This document shows positions 35,008-45,895 of a stretch of DNA of 64,000 nt, piece by piece. The first letter of the stretch is position 1. Every line of letters begins with the position of its first letter. The stretch covers positions 16,617,405 through 16,681,404 of the forward strand of contig NC_092216.1 in assembly GCF_030445035.2 (NCBI RefSeq), written 5' to 3'. A model generated the notes under the pieces. The model saw only the letters and a list, made by a program, of their open reading frames with translations. It was not told the DNA's origin and did not search any database. This DNA comes from Dasypus novemcinctus. Lineage: Eukaryota; Chordata; Mammalia; Cingulata; Dasypodidae. A program made the translations under genes and the position numbers.

Positions 35008-35487
35008 GTATCCTTGTACAACTGCGTTTAGCTAAACTCCAAGAGCAGAAAAAGCTCCTTTCTGGTGATAGAAGTGGTTTCTTGAAGGCAGGGAGGGGGT
35101 TTGACTGAGGAGACACAAGGAAACTTTTGGGGTGGTGAAAATGTACTAAATCCTGTTTTGACTTGTGATTATGTGGGTTTGTACAGTTGCGGAAACTGAA
35201 CAAACTACGGGTTGTGCATTTTATTGTATGTTAGTTATACCTTAATAAAAAAGATCATAAGAGCCTAAACAAACAAACAAATCGTATCCTTAGTACAGTT
35301 CCAATGGGAGTGGACTAGGCAAGAGGATGGGGGAGGAAGTCAGGGCTGAGGAAGGAGGCAATCCTGTGGGGGGATGGAATACTTATTGAATTAAGTGTAT
35401 CGAGTGAAGCAAATGGCCACCTTCAGCACTTGCAGAAGTTTTGATGAATCCGTAACTTTTCAGCAAAGCACAGGAATTTTTCCTGGT

Positions 35488-35526
<39 letters not shown>

Positions 35527-37196
35527 TTTTAAAGTCTATTTAGGCATTTAATTCCCCCCCTCCCCCCCTCTGTTCTCTGTGTCTATTTGCTGCGTCTTTT
35601 TCTTTGTCTGCTTCTGTTGTCAGCAGCACGGGAAGTGTGGGCGGCGCTGTTCCTGGGCAGGCTGCATTTTCTTTTGCGCTGGGCGGCTCTCCTTACGGGA
35701 CGCACTCCTTGCATGTGGGGCTCCCCTACACGGGGGACACCCCTGCGTGGCACGGCACTCCTTGCGCACATCAGCACTGCGCGTGGACCAGCTCCACATG
35801 GGTCAAGGAGGCCCAGGGTTTGAACCACAGACCTCCCATGTGGTAGACGGACACCTCCCATGTGGTAGACGGACACCCTAACCACTGGGCCAAGTCCGTT
35901 TCCCCATATATATTTTAATAGAATTAAGAATAACATAGAAGTTCCGTAACACATTTCACATTTAAAGAACCGGTATTTATTAGCGTAACTGAGTAGAGAT
36001 TGGTTCTGTATGGCAATCTTTATCATTTGTCCTGGCCTATTACTGCCGGTACCTGCCTGCAAACAACAGGTCCTCAACACATAGATTCCTTTTCATACTA
36101 AGCATTGTGTCTTTGTGGGCGCATTTTGACACCATGCAATATACTCGGCTTATAAATGGCTTCCCATTCATCAGATGGTCCTTTTAGAACTCTAATCATA
36201 TACTCTTGCTTCACTTTAGAATCCAGAGAAGCTTATCTAAGATTCATTGCCTCAAGTAAACATCCCCAAATTTTCACTGGTTAATCAATGATTGTCCTCA
36301 GAACATCTATTTTCAGGCATGACACCTGTATGCATACAAAAATTAAGTTCAGGAGCTCTCAGAAAATAGGATATAAGGAGGCTTTTAAAGAAGGATGGAG
36401 GTTGACTGAGATAAACTAGCAATAGCAGTTTTCTGGGAAATGTGTCTTCCTACTTCTGATTGCTTTCCAGGTGTGTTGACCATTTTTACCCTTGCCATCC
36501 TCGTGTATTTGACTCCTTAACCCAGTGCAGATTCTGAACCATCCTCTGATGTCAGCAATGATCAGCGACCAGGATCAGGATATGCTCAACTATATGATCA
36601 GTTTGAAGGTAAGAGATGGGATGCTTAAAGTATAGGAATAAGTGAGGGGAGAACTTATTAAGCATAGAATCAGGCAAGGCCTGGAGTGATTTTTCCTGTC
36701 TCTGCTTTTCCCTGTTCAGGTAGAAGAGTTCATCCATCCTACAAATAGTTGCAAAATCATATTTTTCTTTGGGAGAAACCCTTACTTCCAAAATGAAGTG
36801 ATCACTAAGGAGTATGACATTACTATCACTGGTAAGAGGTCGTTCTGTGGGTAGTTTGGGGAACTGGTGAACAAGACCCTCTCCCTATCTTCTTCTTTCT
36901 ACAGGATATAAGGCATCTCATTCCACTCCAATCCAATGGCTCGGTGATTATGAGTGCCAGACCAACAGCTACAGTAACTCCAATACCAGCCTTAACTTCT
37001 TCAACTGGTTGTCTGACCATAACTTTGCAGGATCTAATAGAATTGCTGAGGTAAGTCCCCTAAGGGCAGTATCAGAAATGGCCTTGGTGGGTTTCCAAGA
37101 TCCGTGGGGGATGCTGGCTCATTTGTCTTTGTCCATTACCAGATCATCTGTGAGGATCTCTGGCTGAATCCCCTGCAGTACTACCTAAGGATATAA
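34438..37196 (+). CDS. TSPY: Testis-specific protein Y-encoded (TSPY), five coding exons
   Basis: A TSPY gene of the SET/NAP family, which in other placental mammals acts in spermatogonial proliferation and binds cyclin B and translation or chromatin factors. Coding exons: 34438-35007, 36531-36608, 36720-36831, 36905-37050, 37143-37196. Phases join cleanly and all introns are GT-AG. The predicted protein is about 319 residues (human TSPY1 has 308). Residues 1-150 are acidic and Glu-rich. The NAP domain starts near [18 protein letters not shown] and includes [45 protein letters not shown] and [11 protein letters not shown], all family hallmarks. There is no acidic C-terminal extension, which separates it from the X-linked relative TSPYL2. 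Start codon: ATG 34438 is the likely one, but ATG 34606 has a better context and matches an internal start region of human TSPY. The frame is also open upstream to 34228. Stop TAA at 37194 shortens the C-terminus. Confidence 0.9.
35125..35262 (+). mobile_element. Old L1 3' terminus in TSPY intron 1
   Basis: GTACAGTTGCGGAAACTGAAC, then TGTGCATTTTATTGTATGTTA and TACCTTAATAAAAAAG, is the common pattern of ancient L1 3' ends. Confidence 0.55.
35491..35518. repeat. (AT)n microsatellite at SINE junction
   Basis: About thirteen AT dinucleotides precede the SINE T-run. The copy ATATATATTT also follows the SINE (35906-35915), so the SINE landed in an AT repeat, which blurs its target duplication. Confidence 0.85.
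35519..35905 (-). mobile_element. DAS-type SINE in TSPY intron 1, with duplicated head segment
   Basis: A near-complete SINE on the minus strand, with its A-tail shown as a T-run at 35519-35530. The 22-bp unit ACCTCCCATGTGGTAGACGG (plus AC) occurs twice in tandem at 35831-35852 and 35853-35874, within the tRNA-like head between the A and B boxes. Other SINE copies here have it once. Several 78-165 residue ORFs on both strands are SINE sequence. Confidence 0.9.
36531..36608 (+). CDS. TSPY: TSPY exon 2
   Basis: 78 bp, 26 codons, phase 0 to phase 0. It encodes [18 protein letters not shown] followed by LNYMISLK, the second NAP-domain segment. Donor GTAAGA. Confidence 0.9.
36720..36831 (+). CDS. 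TSPY: TSPY exon 3
   Basis: 112 bp, ending in phase 1. It encodes [20 protein letters not shown] and [17 protein letters not shown], with the NPYFQN motif of NAP/SET proteins. Acceptor TTCAG, donor GTAAGA. Confidence 0.92.
36905..37050 (+). CDS. TSPY: TSPY exon 4
   Basis: 146 bp. Together with the last base of exon 3 it encodes [12 protein letters not shown]...[21 protein letters not shown], the most conserved part of the NAP domain. Human TSPY has a basic run (RRRHH) where this copy reads QTNSYSNSN. Acceptor CTACAG, donor GTAAGT. Confidence 0.92.
37143..37196 (+). CDS. TSPY: TSPY exon 5 (coding part) with early stop
   Basis: It encodes [17 protein letters not shown] then TAA. The exon itself continues to about 37228, where GTAAGG can serve as donor. 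The sequence after the stop (GAAGAGGGAACAGAG, 37206-37220) still resembles the human coding tail but is out of frame by one base, so the tail was lost by mutation, not by a missing exon. Confidence 0.88.
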   Translation: MICEDLWLNPLQYYLRI

Positions 37197-37817
37197 GAGA
37201 CAAGAAGAGGGAACAGAGAGGCAGACAGGTAAGGATCTCAAGTAGGGTGGTGATGGTGGGGAATAAATGTGTTTTGAAGCTGCTTTCTTCTGGTAGAGGA
37301 ATAGACAGTAAAAGTAAGTCATAGCGTAACTCCAGGTCAGTAAGTAGTTACCCTATAAGGGATACTATAGTACAAAACTGCTTATGGGAGAGAAAGCTAA
37401 ACAAGGTAAAGGAGGATGACTGGAATGGACACTTGATGCACGTGATTCATCATCTCCACTTCTTTGAAGCATTATTCCACAGGTATGGGCTCATGCTTTG
37501 CTCCTATATTTAGGTTTGGGGCTCTCTTACCTCTATAAAATTTACGAGTCTTTATGGAATTGATCCTATCTTTTTGATTGCCACAGTGTTTTTTTAAAGA
37601 CTCACATGTACTCATATCGCACAGCCATACAGAGAATTTAGGCAATATTGCATAGATTGTGGAGGACAATTTTAAACTCTGAGGTACAATTTAAAGATAT
37701 CAAAGTCAGTAAAATGTGGACAGTCCAGGAGGACCAAGATACTTTGACCTAACTACTTAATTTTAATTTTGAGAAATAGCAATTTAAATATCTTTTATGC
37801 GTGTGTGTGTTTTCCAG

Positions 37818-38035
37818 GGATTGCCCCCCTCTCTTGGATCCGGAGAGAGAAAACCATCAAACTTTACTAAAATAGCAGAAGACCACTTCAGATGCAGGAA
37901 ATAAGTAATCAACCCCCATTCTCTTACAAAATTGAGAAATGAAGAATGAAGCTAGTGGTGGAAAATACAAAGAATGAGTTTGCTTAAACATGGAATGATA
38001 ATACTAAGTAACAATAAACACCAAGAGGTCCAAAG
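37818..38035 (+). other. TSPY: TSPY exon 6, untranslated here, with polyadenylation signal
   Basis: After a (GT)n and TTTTCCAG acceptor, GGGATTGCCCCCCTCTCTTGG resembles the human last coding exon. In this copy it lies after the stop. AATAAA at 38013-38018 is the best polyadenylation signal. The exon end is approximate. Confidence 0.6.
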
Positions 38036-41000
38036 TATGTATCATTGTGCATATTTGTGCTTCTTTGGAGTGGATTCAATGGGAAAAAAAAAACTCTACT
38101 TACTTTGGGCATTTTTATTTCATACCTAGGAAGTAGAAGTCTATGAACTTTCACACGTATAAAGGTGGAGAGAGAGGAAGTAACATACCTTGGAATTCCA
38201 GTTGGAAACACAATTTTTCCTACCAAGTCAGTTGTTAGGTAATAGGGGAATAGAAAAGAGTGGCCCATTAATTGTAGGCTTATTATTTTCACAAGGAAAG
38301 TGAGAGAAGGTGAAAATAAGGGCTTCATGAGAAAGGGGATCACAGTCCGATAAGACCTAGAATCTGTGCTATGTTGCTTGCATAGAGCTTACCTGATACA
38401 GCTATTTCTCATTCAAATTAATGGCAGGATGGAGGAAATGTTAATACTTCATCTTTGAACAAAATGTTTTCCAAATCTATATTAATGCAGACCTCTTGGC
38501 ATGCTAATAGTTGCACTGCCAGTACCAGCACTGCCAGCATATAGGTGTATACCTTGAGGCAGGGAACGTGGAGAAAGAACATTTCCGTGAGAAAGTGGTA
38601 AATGTGCTACTGGATTTCTGGCTTAAGTAACGAAATGAAATGGGGAACTGCATTAAAGAAGTAAGTTTCCTTGTGATAGTATCTCAGATGAGTTCCTGTG
38701 CTTCTCTCAGACTTTATTTTGGGACAAAAATAGACTCAGGCAGAATGAACTTGGTAAATTCACAAATACATTTATCCTGGTGTACTCTTTACACAACATT
38801 CCCAGATGTCGACCCTTTTATATTAGCCCTCTTTTACAGATAGGATTAAACTTTGGTCCAAGCTTCCCATTAGGTGATGCACTCAAAAGTTTAGGATAAC
38901 TGAGACTCAACATAAGAACATTTCTTCCCCATGAAATACTGAAACTAGTTGACTTCTATTTCCTGAGTGGTTTTTGACTCAAAATCTTTCAAAGACAGGG
39001 CCTGTCCATTTGGTGACTCTTCCCTTTCCTAGATCATCTGTGTCTTCTGACTCAAGCCCCATTAGTGCAATTTTACTGTAGCAGACCAACCCACACCTTG
39101 AAAGCCTCACTAAGAAGGGCAAGCATTTACTTGCTTCATAATATAATAATATGTGGTTACTTCCCAGAAACAGCTCTAATCCATGGATTACACTGAAGAA
39201 TTGGTGCTGCTGTAGATGGAAGTGGGAGGTTGTTTACCACAGGACTTCCTTGTCATTCCCAGATGAAAGAGTCCTCGTGAGCATCTCTGTCACTGACTTT
39301 CCTACACTGACATTGCTGGCTCTGAATAGAACCCACCTTCCCGTTTTTATGGGCAAACTATGGTCTGTGCTACAGCAGCACTATCAAGGTTGAGAGTTTG
39401 ATATCAGAGTTCACGAAATCTCCCACACTCCTTCAAACGTAGCCACCTTCTGTGTGGGTTTGAAACTTTTCTTGAGGCAGGCAGCTGAAGCTCTCGCAGA
39501 GATTCCTGATAGGCTCTAAAGGCTATTCCCATCACCCAACCACACACAGGACTGAAGGAAACTTTTCCAGAGTCATGATTTTTAGACTTCAAGGAACTCT
39601 TGTAGCTCCTGCCAACTCACTCACTAGGAACTGGAAAATAAAACAATAATTCCATTAACTGTGCATGTGGAGGATAGGGCAGCAGTCTCGGCTTGGACAT
39701 AGGAGTATGAACTGGGCCTGTTTCTGAAGATTACATTGTCCTTTCCAGCTAGTCAATTCTCTTGATAAGGTCTTGCCCTTATCAGTATTTGAAGCATAGA
39801 GGAAAAGTTGGGACAAACTCCTCTGATCACTTAACATTCTCTGCCAGCACTTTGCTGCCATGGCTCATTTCTGGTCTGGTCTGCCCTGGCATGAAATGCA
39901 GGAAATACTACCATGGATGCAGGTAACAAAGTTCTAAAGTACTCTTGTTGACTTTACCCAGTAATGCCATTAGCCATTGATTTGTTCATGATGTACAACC
40001 TAGAAAACACAGCTGTTTCCTTCCCAGAGTACAAAAATTTAACTCATTTGCAGTCCAGTTTTTGTAGTGCTTTCACATCAGCCTCAACGTTTAGATATTT
40101 GTCTGAGTGCTGTACTACACAATTTCTATATCTTGTCTTTCACTGAATATCTATGCATCCTAGTCCAAGAGTCCTCTCCCTTCAGGAAAGGTAGCCTACC
40201 ATTTAATAAGAATTCACACTGAGTGACTCCAAACCGCCCCCTCCCTGCTCCCCGCATCTGTCAAGAACTTGCTATTAATCTCACTCTGCCTTTTCTTCAT
40301 AATGGTCAGCCTACTCTAAAAATAAATTTTTGATATGCAGAGTAAGAAGCTTTTCACGGGGATTACATCACATAATCCTCAAATAAGCACATTAGGTAGG
40401 GTGAGCAGTTAAATCTTAAAAGATGGAGAATCTCAGAGGCTATGTAACTTGTAATATCACAAACCTAATGAGAGGTAGAGCCAGGAGCTGGATCAGATGG
40501 TATGAAACAGAGTCTGAGTGCTTAACTGCAACACTGGGATATCTCATAGAGGGTCCACTCCAGTTGTGAAGAGAAAGGCAGTGAATTAATTTCTAAGAGA
40601 ATCAGACTATATAATCTGATGTTGCCATCTCACTTAAGAATGGTATTTTTAGGGTGGTTTCAGCTTACAAAATTCTTTGGTTACAACTCTCTCTAGTAGC
40701 CTCTACTCTGGCAATGGAATTCCTATTGGGACATTGGTTCCCAAGTGCTATTATTTTCAAGGATGGTACTGGGGAAAATACTTGAAGTTTTGACAAATCT
40801 ATCTTCCCTCTGCTTCTTGCCTTAACTTCCTCCCTTTCAGAAAGCCTTGCATATCTCCACTTTGTTCTTTGATAGTGAACTTCATAGGTGAACTCTAGGG
40901 GTAATTCTGTTCTTAAATTTCCCCCAGTACCTCCACCTCTTAATTCCATGCTTTTTGCAGACCCCAGGCAATTCCAACAGGATTTATCATTTACACTTAG

Positions 41001-41229
41001 TAAAATCAATATACTACAGAACACTCATTTATATTTTTACCATACAAAAAAATAAACCTTATCTGGAATGAAACAATCTATAAGAACAGTTTGTTACATA
41101 AAATGAAAGTCCTGGCCTTTCTTTTTATGGAAAAGAGTGGCACATCCTTAGAATTGTAAATATGTTTGCCAAGGTGTATGGAGTAGTTCATTGTAGACAG
41201 TGTCTTTGTTCCTTTACTACTTTGCTTCT
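38036..41229. other. 3.2 kb downstream of TSPY, no repeat or gene recognised
   Basis: The composition is more balanced than the rest and free of the SINE and L1 signatures seen elsewhere. Short ORFs have no recognised domain. It may be part of a TSPY-associated block. Confidence 0.45.
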
Positions 41230-42330
41230 TAGGTCAGAATCCTTTCAGATGAAAGTGTTGTAGCACTAACTCTAATGGATCTTACAGGTGTTCTTTGTTT
41301 TTGTGTTCTAATCCTAATTAGTGTCTGGGTCCTTTGCTTTGAACCTGAAAAACTTCATAGGAAAGTTCTTGTAATGTATTTCTGTGAGAAACAATTTCCT
41401 CATTTTTTACTTGGGAATTTCTTTATTTTACTTCATTTTGGATAGAGTTTATTTGGATACGGAATTTCTGTATCTTAAAGCACTCTGAATATGGCTAAGA
41501 AGAAAGCTGAGAAGTCAACTCTTAATCTTATTGGGTTTCCTTTGTAAATGATGAGACATTTTCGTCTTGGAGCAATCATGACTGTATTTTTGCCTTTAAC
41601 TTTCAGCAGTTTTTAAAAAAATATTTCTGTTTTTATCTCTTTGCACTTATTCTACTTCAAATTTGATGAGCTTCTTGGATGTCTATTTTTGTTTTCCAAA
41701 ACATTTGCAAATGTCCATTATTTCTTCTTCTAATATGTTTCTTCTCTTTTTTTTCCCTTATTCACACCTCTCTCCCCTCATTATGCATGTATGCATATGC
41801 TTGTATTCTTCTATATCTCTGAGGCTCTCATTTTTCTTCATCCCTTTATCATTTGGACTGCAAAGTCTATGTCAATCTGTTTATAAGTTCATTAATTCTT
41901 CTTTCTCTTCAAACCTACTATTTATTTCCTCTAGTGAATTTTTTAGTATTTTGTACTTTTAAATTCAGTCCTCTTTTAGAAAATTGTATCTTTCTCTATG
42001 TTAATAGACACTATTTGATGCAACATTGTCATCATGTCTTTTATTTATTTAATCATGCTTCCCCTTATTAACATGAAAATATTTAAAATGGCTGTGTTCT
42101 AGATTTTTTTCCCATTAAATCTGACATCTCGCCACTATGAGAGGAGTTTGTGGATCAGATTTTTTTCCATTGTATATGTAAAGCTTTCTGTCTTTTGCAT
42201 GCCAGGTAATATTTTTGTTGGATACTGGCCATTTTAAAAAATATAACAACTCTGGGAACTGGTCTCCCCACTGCATTTTGGGGCTAAATGTCATTATTTT
42301 CCTATTTATACTGACTGGGTGTATTAATTA
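41230..42330 (-). mobile_element. Old L1 fragment, 5' UTR/ORF1 region
   Basis: The + strand has reverse-complemented old L1 phrases (GAGCTTCTTGGATGTCTAT, CCATTATTTCTTCTTCTAAT, TTCATTAATTCTTCTTTCTC). It is heavily decayed. Confidence 0.5.
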
Positions 42331-43143
42331 ATGAACTCTATCCCCCACCACACCCACCCAGGAGTATCCCACTCATGTTACTCTTCAGCTTTATACATGC
42401 CCACCATAGACGGTTGATAGTTGCATTATTTGTATACTGTTTCTCTCTTTCCCTAACAAACAACTCTAAAACTCTGCAACCTGCTGTCTATATTTTCTCA
42501 ATATTTTTAAACAAAGTTCTAGGCCTAAATTGCCCTATCAATAAATCCAATCAAATTTGTCTCTTTTGAAGGAATAGCTTTTGATACCCAGTTTAGATAT
42601 TTACTCTAACATAGGAGAACTTCTCATATTTGTCTTAGTTCTTCCTCTCTCCTGCTTCTATGGCTCTGCCCTTCTTCCCCTCTCCCTCCAATCATGGCTA
42701 AATCTGAACCAAGTCCCTTTAGCTTGGTATGGGGACAATGGCATGCCTTTTTTTTTTTCCCCTGAGTGATGCGGTATCTAAGGTGAGCACTAACTGTACT
42801 TCAAGCAGAAGTCTGAGGTTCTCTCACACTAGTTCTTTTGGTATAGAACCTCTCATTAGGTGACTGGGGAATTATCTGGTCTGGGTATCTCAGCACATCA
42901 TTTAAAATGGAAAACCTCCTATCCACAAATAGGGGATTGGTGGAAAAGGAGCCCCCAACACTTGAGTGTATTTAGCCTCAGTGGCAGTAGATCAAGATCA
43001 GAAATTCTGAGGTCTTTTTTCCTTCTTGGAAGAAAGCCCTCTGACTGAGATGGGCAGAGAGGGAGCAGAAACCTGGAATGGAGACTGCCTCTTTGATCTG
43101 GGTCGGGAAGGTGGGAATCAAGGATAACAAGTGGCATTGGCTT
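42331..43143. other. Unique-looking spacer
   Basis: No recognised gene or repeat. ORFs of about 60-70 residues look like chance. Confidence 0.4.
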
Positions 43144-43160
43144 AAAAGCACATCTCTAGT

Positions 43161-44475
43161 TGGCACTTGATAATAATTCATTTTGGCCAGGGAGGCTTAT
43201 CCCTGGGAGCCATGTCCCATGCTAGGGGGAAGGTAGTGTGTTTATCTGCTGAGTTTGGCTTAAAAAGAGGCCACATTTGAGCAATAAGGAGGCCCTCAGG
43301 AGGTAACTATTAGGCAACACATAATACTAGGATAAATTTTAATTTCAAAAGACAAGATTCATAAGCACTGTCATCAATATCAGGGGTCCATCAGTGGACA
43401 ATCCTCCTTCACTACACACCACCCCTGTACTTGGGGCATTCTTGCTGACTCTTTAGGGAATGTAGCAGAACTCCCCAGGATGGGAATTTGATATTCTTTC
43501 AGTTTTGTGTGTCTGCAACCGTAAACAAAGTTCCCTCCATCTGCCCCATGTGATCTAAGCCCTCTCTCAATTAGAGGCTTAGTTGGCATCACCATCCCCA
43601 AATCCTCAGGATTAGGGAATGAACAGTGGTCTAAAGTAGATGTACAATTATTCTATTTTAGACTTATCGCTATTTTAGCAATATAAGAAATTTATCATTG
43701 ATGTGGAGGCAGTGGTCCCTGGAAGTCCTGAGGAGAGGACGAGGGAAAAGTAGGTGTAATATGGGGGCATTTTCAGGACATTGGAATTGTCCTGCTTGGT
43801 GTTGCAAGGATGCATATAGGCCCTTATGTATTTTCTCATGACTTACAAAACTGCATGGGACAGAGTGTCAACTATAACATAAACTATAATCCATGGTTAG
43901 TGCCAGTGCTTCAAAATGTGTTCATCAATGGTAACAAGTGCACCACCTTAATGAAGGATGTTGTTAATGTGGGAAAGTGTGGGAGGGGGAGGAAGGGAGG
44001 CATATGGGAATGCCCTGTATTTCTTTTTTTTTTTTTTTTTAAAGATTTATTTTTATTTATTTATTTCCCCTCCCCTCCCCCGGTTGTCTGTTTTCTGTGT
44101 CTTTTTGCTGCGTCTTGTTTCTTGTTTCTTTGTCCACTTCTGTTGTCGGCAGCGGCACGGGAAGTGTGGGCGGCGCCATTCCTGGGCAGGCTGCTCCCTC
44201 CTTCGCGCTGGGCGGCTCTCCTTATGGGTGCACTCCTTGCGCGTGGGGCTCCCCTACGCGGGGGACACCCTGCGTGTCGCGGCACTCCTTGCGCGCATCA
44301 GCACTGTGCATGGGCCAGCTCCACACGGGTCAAGGAGGCCCGGGGCTTGAACCGCGGGCCTCCCATGTGGTAGATGGACGCCCTAACCACTGGGCCAAAG
44401 TCCGTTTCCCGCCCTGTATTTCTTATGTAACAATTTATGTAATCTAAAGTTTCTTTAAAATCAAAATTTTTTAAA
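43161..44475 (+). mobile_element. Twin-primed (5'-inverted) L1 with intact target duplication
   Basis: The left part (43161-43505) is L1 3' UTR on the minus strand; the right part (43506-44475) is the later 3' UTR on the + strand ending in an A-tail. The 17-bp repeat AAAAGCACATCTCTAGT flanks it exactly (43144-43160 and 44476-44492). Head-to-head inversion plus duplication is the signature of twin priming. A SINE lies inside the right part. Confidence 0.88.
44026..44410 (-). mobile_element. DAS-type SINE inside the twin-primed L1
   Basis: A full SINE on the minus strand. The 14-bp repeat GCCCTGTATTTCTT at 44012-44025 and 44411-44424 is a perfect target duplication, so the SINE is younger than the L1. 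The 187- and 130-residue ORFs over it are SINE and L1 sequence. Confidence 0.92.
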
Positions 44476-44492
44476 AAAAGCACATCTCTAGT

Positions 44493-44955
44493 CTTCTTAC
44501 AGAAAGTTAGTAGATTTTTGAGTAGATATTTCTGTATTTTCTGTTTGCCCTTAAGCCTGATTCCAGCAGATGATTGTTTTTAAATTATTTTTTACTAATA
44601 TCAGTAGATAGCAAGGTACGAGAAGTCTTCAATGACATAGGTCTCGATGAGCTGTTCTCTTTAAAATGCATTTTCTCAGTCTCTAGTGCCTGTGTTGTTC
44701 TCTCTTTCTGTGTGTGATTTTCTGTGTCATTCTCTCTCTTCATCTACACTTTATGAAGTCTTTCATTAATGACTGTGTTTATTTGCACATTAAGTATCTC
44801 CAGAACTTTCTCTCTGTATCTCAGATTTTTTTTGTGACAAATTTCTGCATGTGTGTATGTCTTCAGAGTAGAGGCAGGGGCTGGAATGTGACAAAAACTG
44901 TGGTCTGTAGGATGATGACTTGAAAGGCTGTATTATGAGAGAAAATTCTGTCACT
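44493..44955. other. Spacer
   Basis: No gene recognised. Confidence 0.4.
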
Positions 44956-44972
44956 TGTGATGGAAAGCTTTT

Positions 44973-45161
44973 GTTGTTCTCTTAAGATTTATTTTATTCA
45001 TTTATTCTGCCCCTTCTATGCTTACCTTCACTCTCTGCTGTCTGTGCCCATTTTCTGTGTGCACTCTCTGTCACTGTTTCTCTTTAGGCACCAGCAGGAA
45101 CTAAACCCAGGACCTCCCATGTGGTTGGCAGGAGCTCAGTCATTTGAGCCACATCTCCTTC
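44973..45161 (-). mobile_element. Short, older SINE variant
   Basis: AAGATTTATTTTATTCATTT...GACCTCCCATGTGGTTGGCA...GAGCCACATC is the reverse complement of a shorter tRNA-headed SINE related to the DAS type. TGTGATGGAAAGCTTTT (44956-44972) and TGTGATGGGAGGCCTTTT (45162-45179) are diverged target duplications. Confidence 0.7.
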
Positions 45162-45184
45162 TGTGATGGGAGGCCTTTTAAAAA

Positions 45185-45718
45185 ATTCCAAGACTGCCTA
45201 TAAGTGCAAGTAGGAGAATTGCATCCACCATCCATGTGGAATCTAAGCTCCCTCTTGATACAGAGGTGGAGTGGACATAACCTTCCCAGGGTCCACAGGC
45301 TGGAGGAATAGAGTATGGGTTAGAGTGAACTTACTGATATTCTACTATGGAACTATTGTGATTAATAATGGAAGAAATTGTACCATTGATGTGGAGAAAG
45401 TGGCCACGGTAGCTGCTGAGGGTAGGAAGAGGGAAGAAGAGATACGATGTGGGGGCATTTTCAGGACTTGGAGTTGTCCTGCGTCATACTGAAGGGACAG
45501 ATGCTGGACATTGTATGTCCTGCCATGGCCTACTGGGTGGACTGGGGGAGAATGTAAACTACAATGTAAACCATTATCCATGTGGTGCAGCAGTGCTCCA
45601 AGATGTATTCACTAAATGCAATGAATGTCCGGTGATGATGAAAGAGATTGTTGATGTGGGAGGAATGAAGTGAGGGGAGGTGGGGGGTATGCGGGGACCT
45701 CTTGTATTTTTTTAATGC
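45185..45718 (+). mobile_element. L1 3' end, 5' truncated
   Basis: It holds the last ~530 bp of the long-3'-UTR L1 on the + strand, ending GGGGACCTCTTGTATTTTTT without a proper A-tail, directly before an L1 fragment that re-starts inside the UTR. Confidence 0.75.
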
Positions 45719-45895
45719 TGCGGTAGTTGCTGAGGGCAGGGACAGGGAAGAAGAGGTGTGATGTGGGAGTATTTTCTTTACTTGGACTTATTATAATGAA
45801 ATTGCAGGGTCAGATGCTGGATATTATATGTCCTGCCATAATCCTCTGACTGGACTGGGGGAGAGTGTATTCTATAAGTAAACTCTAAATCCATA
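45719..45895 (+). mobile_element. Inverted 177-bp piece of L1 3' UTR
   Basis: It matches 45412-45590 in order and orientation, and continues in sequence exactly where the minus-strand L1 starting at 45896 stops. It therefore looks like the end of that L1, flipped. There is no A-tail at the junction. Confidence 0.65.

Larger units (their letters stand above)
35008..36530 (+). other. TSPY intron 1, enlarged by repeats
   Basis: It is 1523 bp long, well over half the gene, and holds an old L1 3' end, an (AT)n tract and a SINE. The acceptor is CCCAGTGCAG, with two possible AG sites five bases apart. Using the second (36529-36530) keeps phase and gives [10 protein letters not shown], matching the family. 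Confidence 0.8.

Noticed and set aside
34044-35021. 325-residue minus-strand ORF opposite TSPY exon 1
   Set aside because: It is the antisense shadow of a GC-rich coding exon; composition is Ser/Pro/Ala-rich without any domain, and the + frame has the family match.
43810-44373. 187-residue + ORF
   Set aside because: It runs from L1 sequence into an inserted SINE with perfect target duplications, so it is repeat, not a gene.
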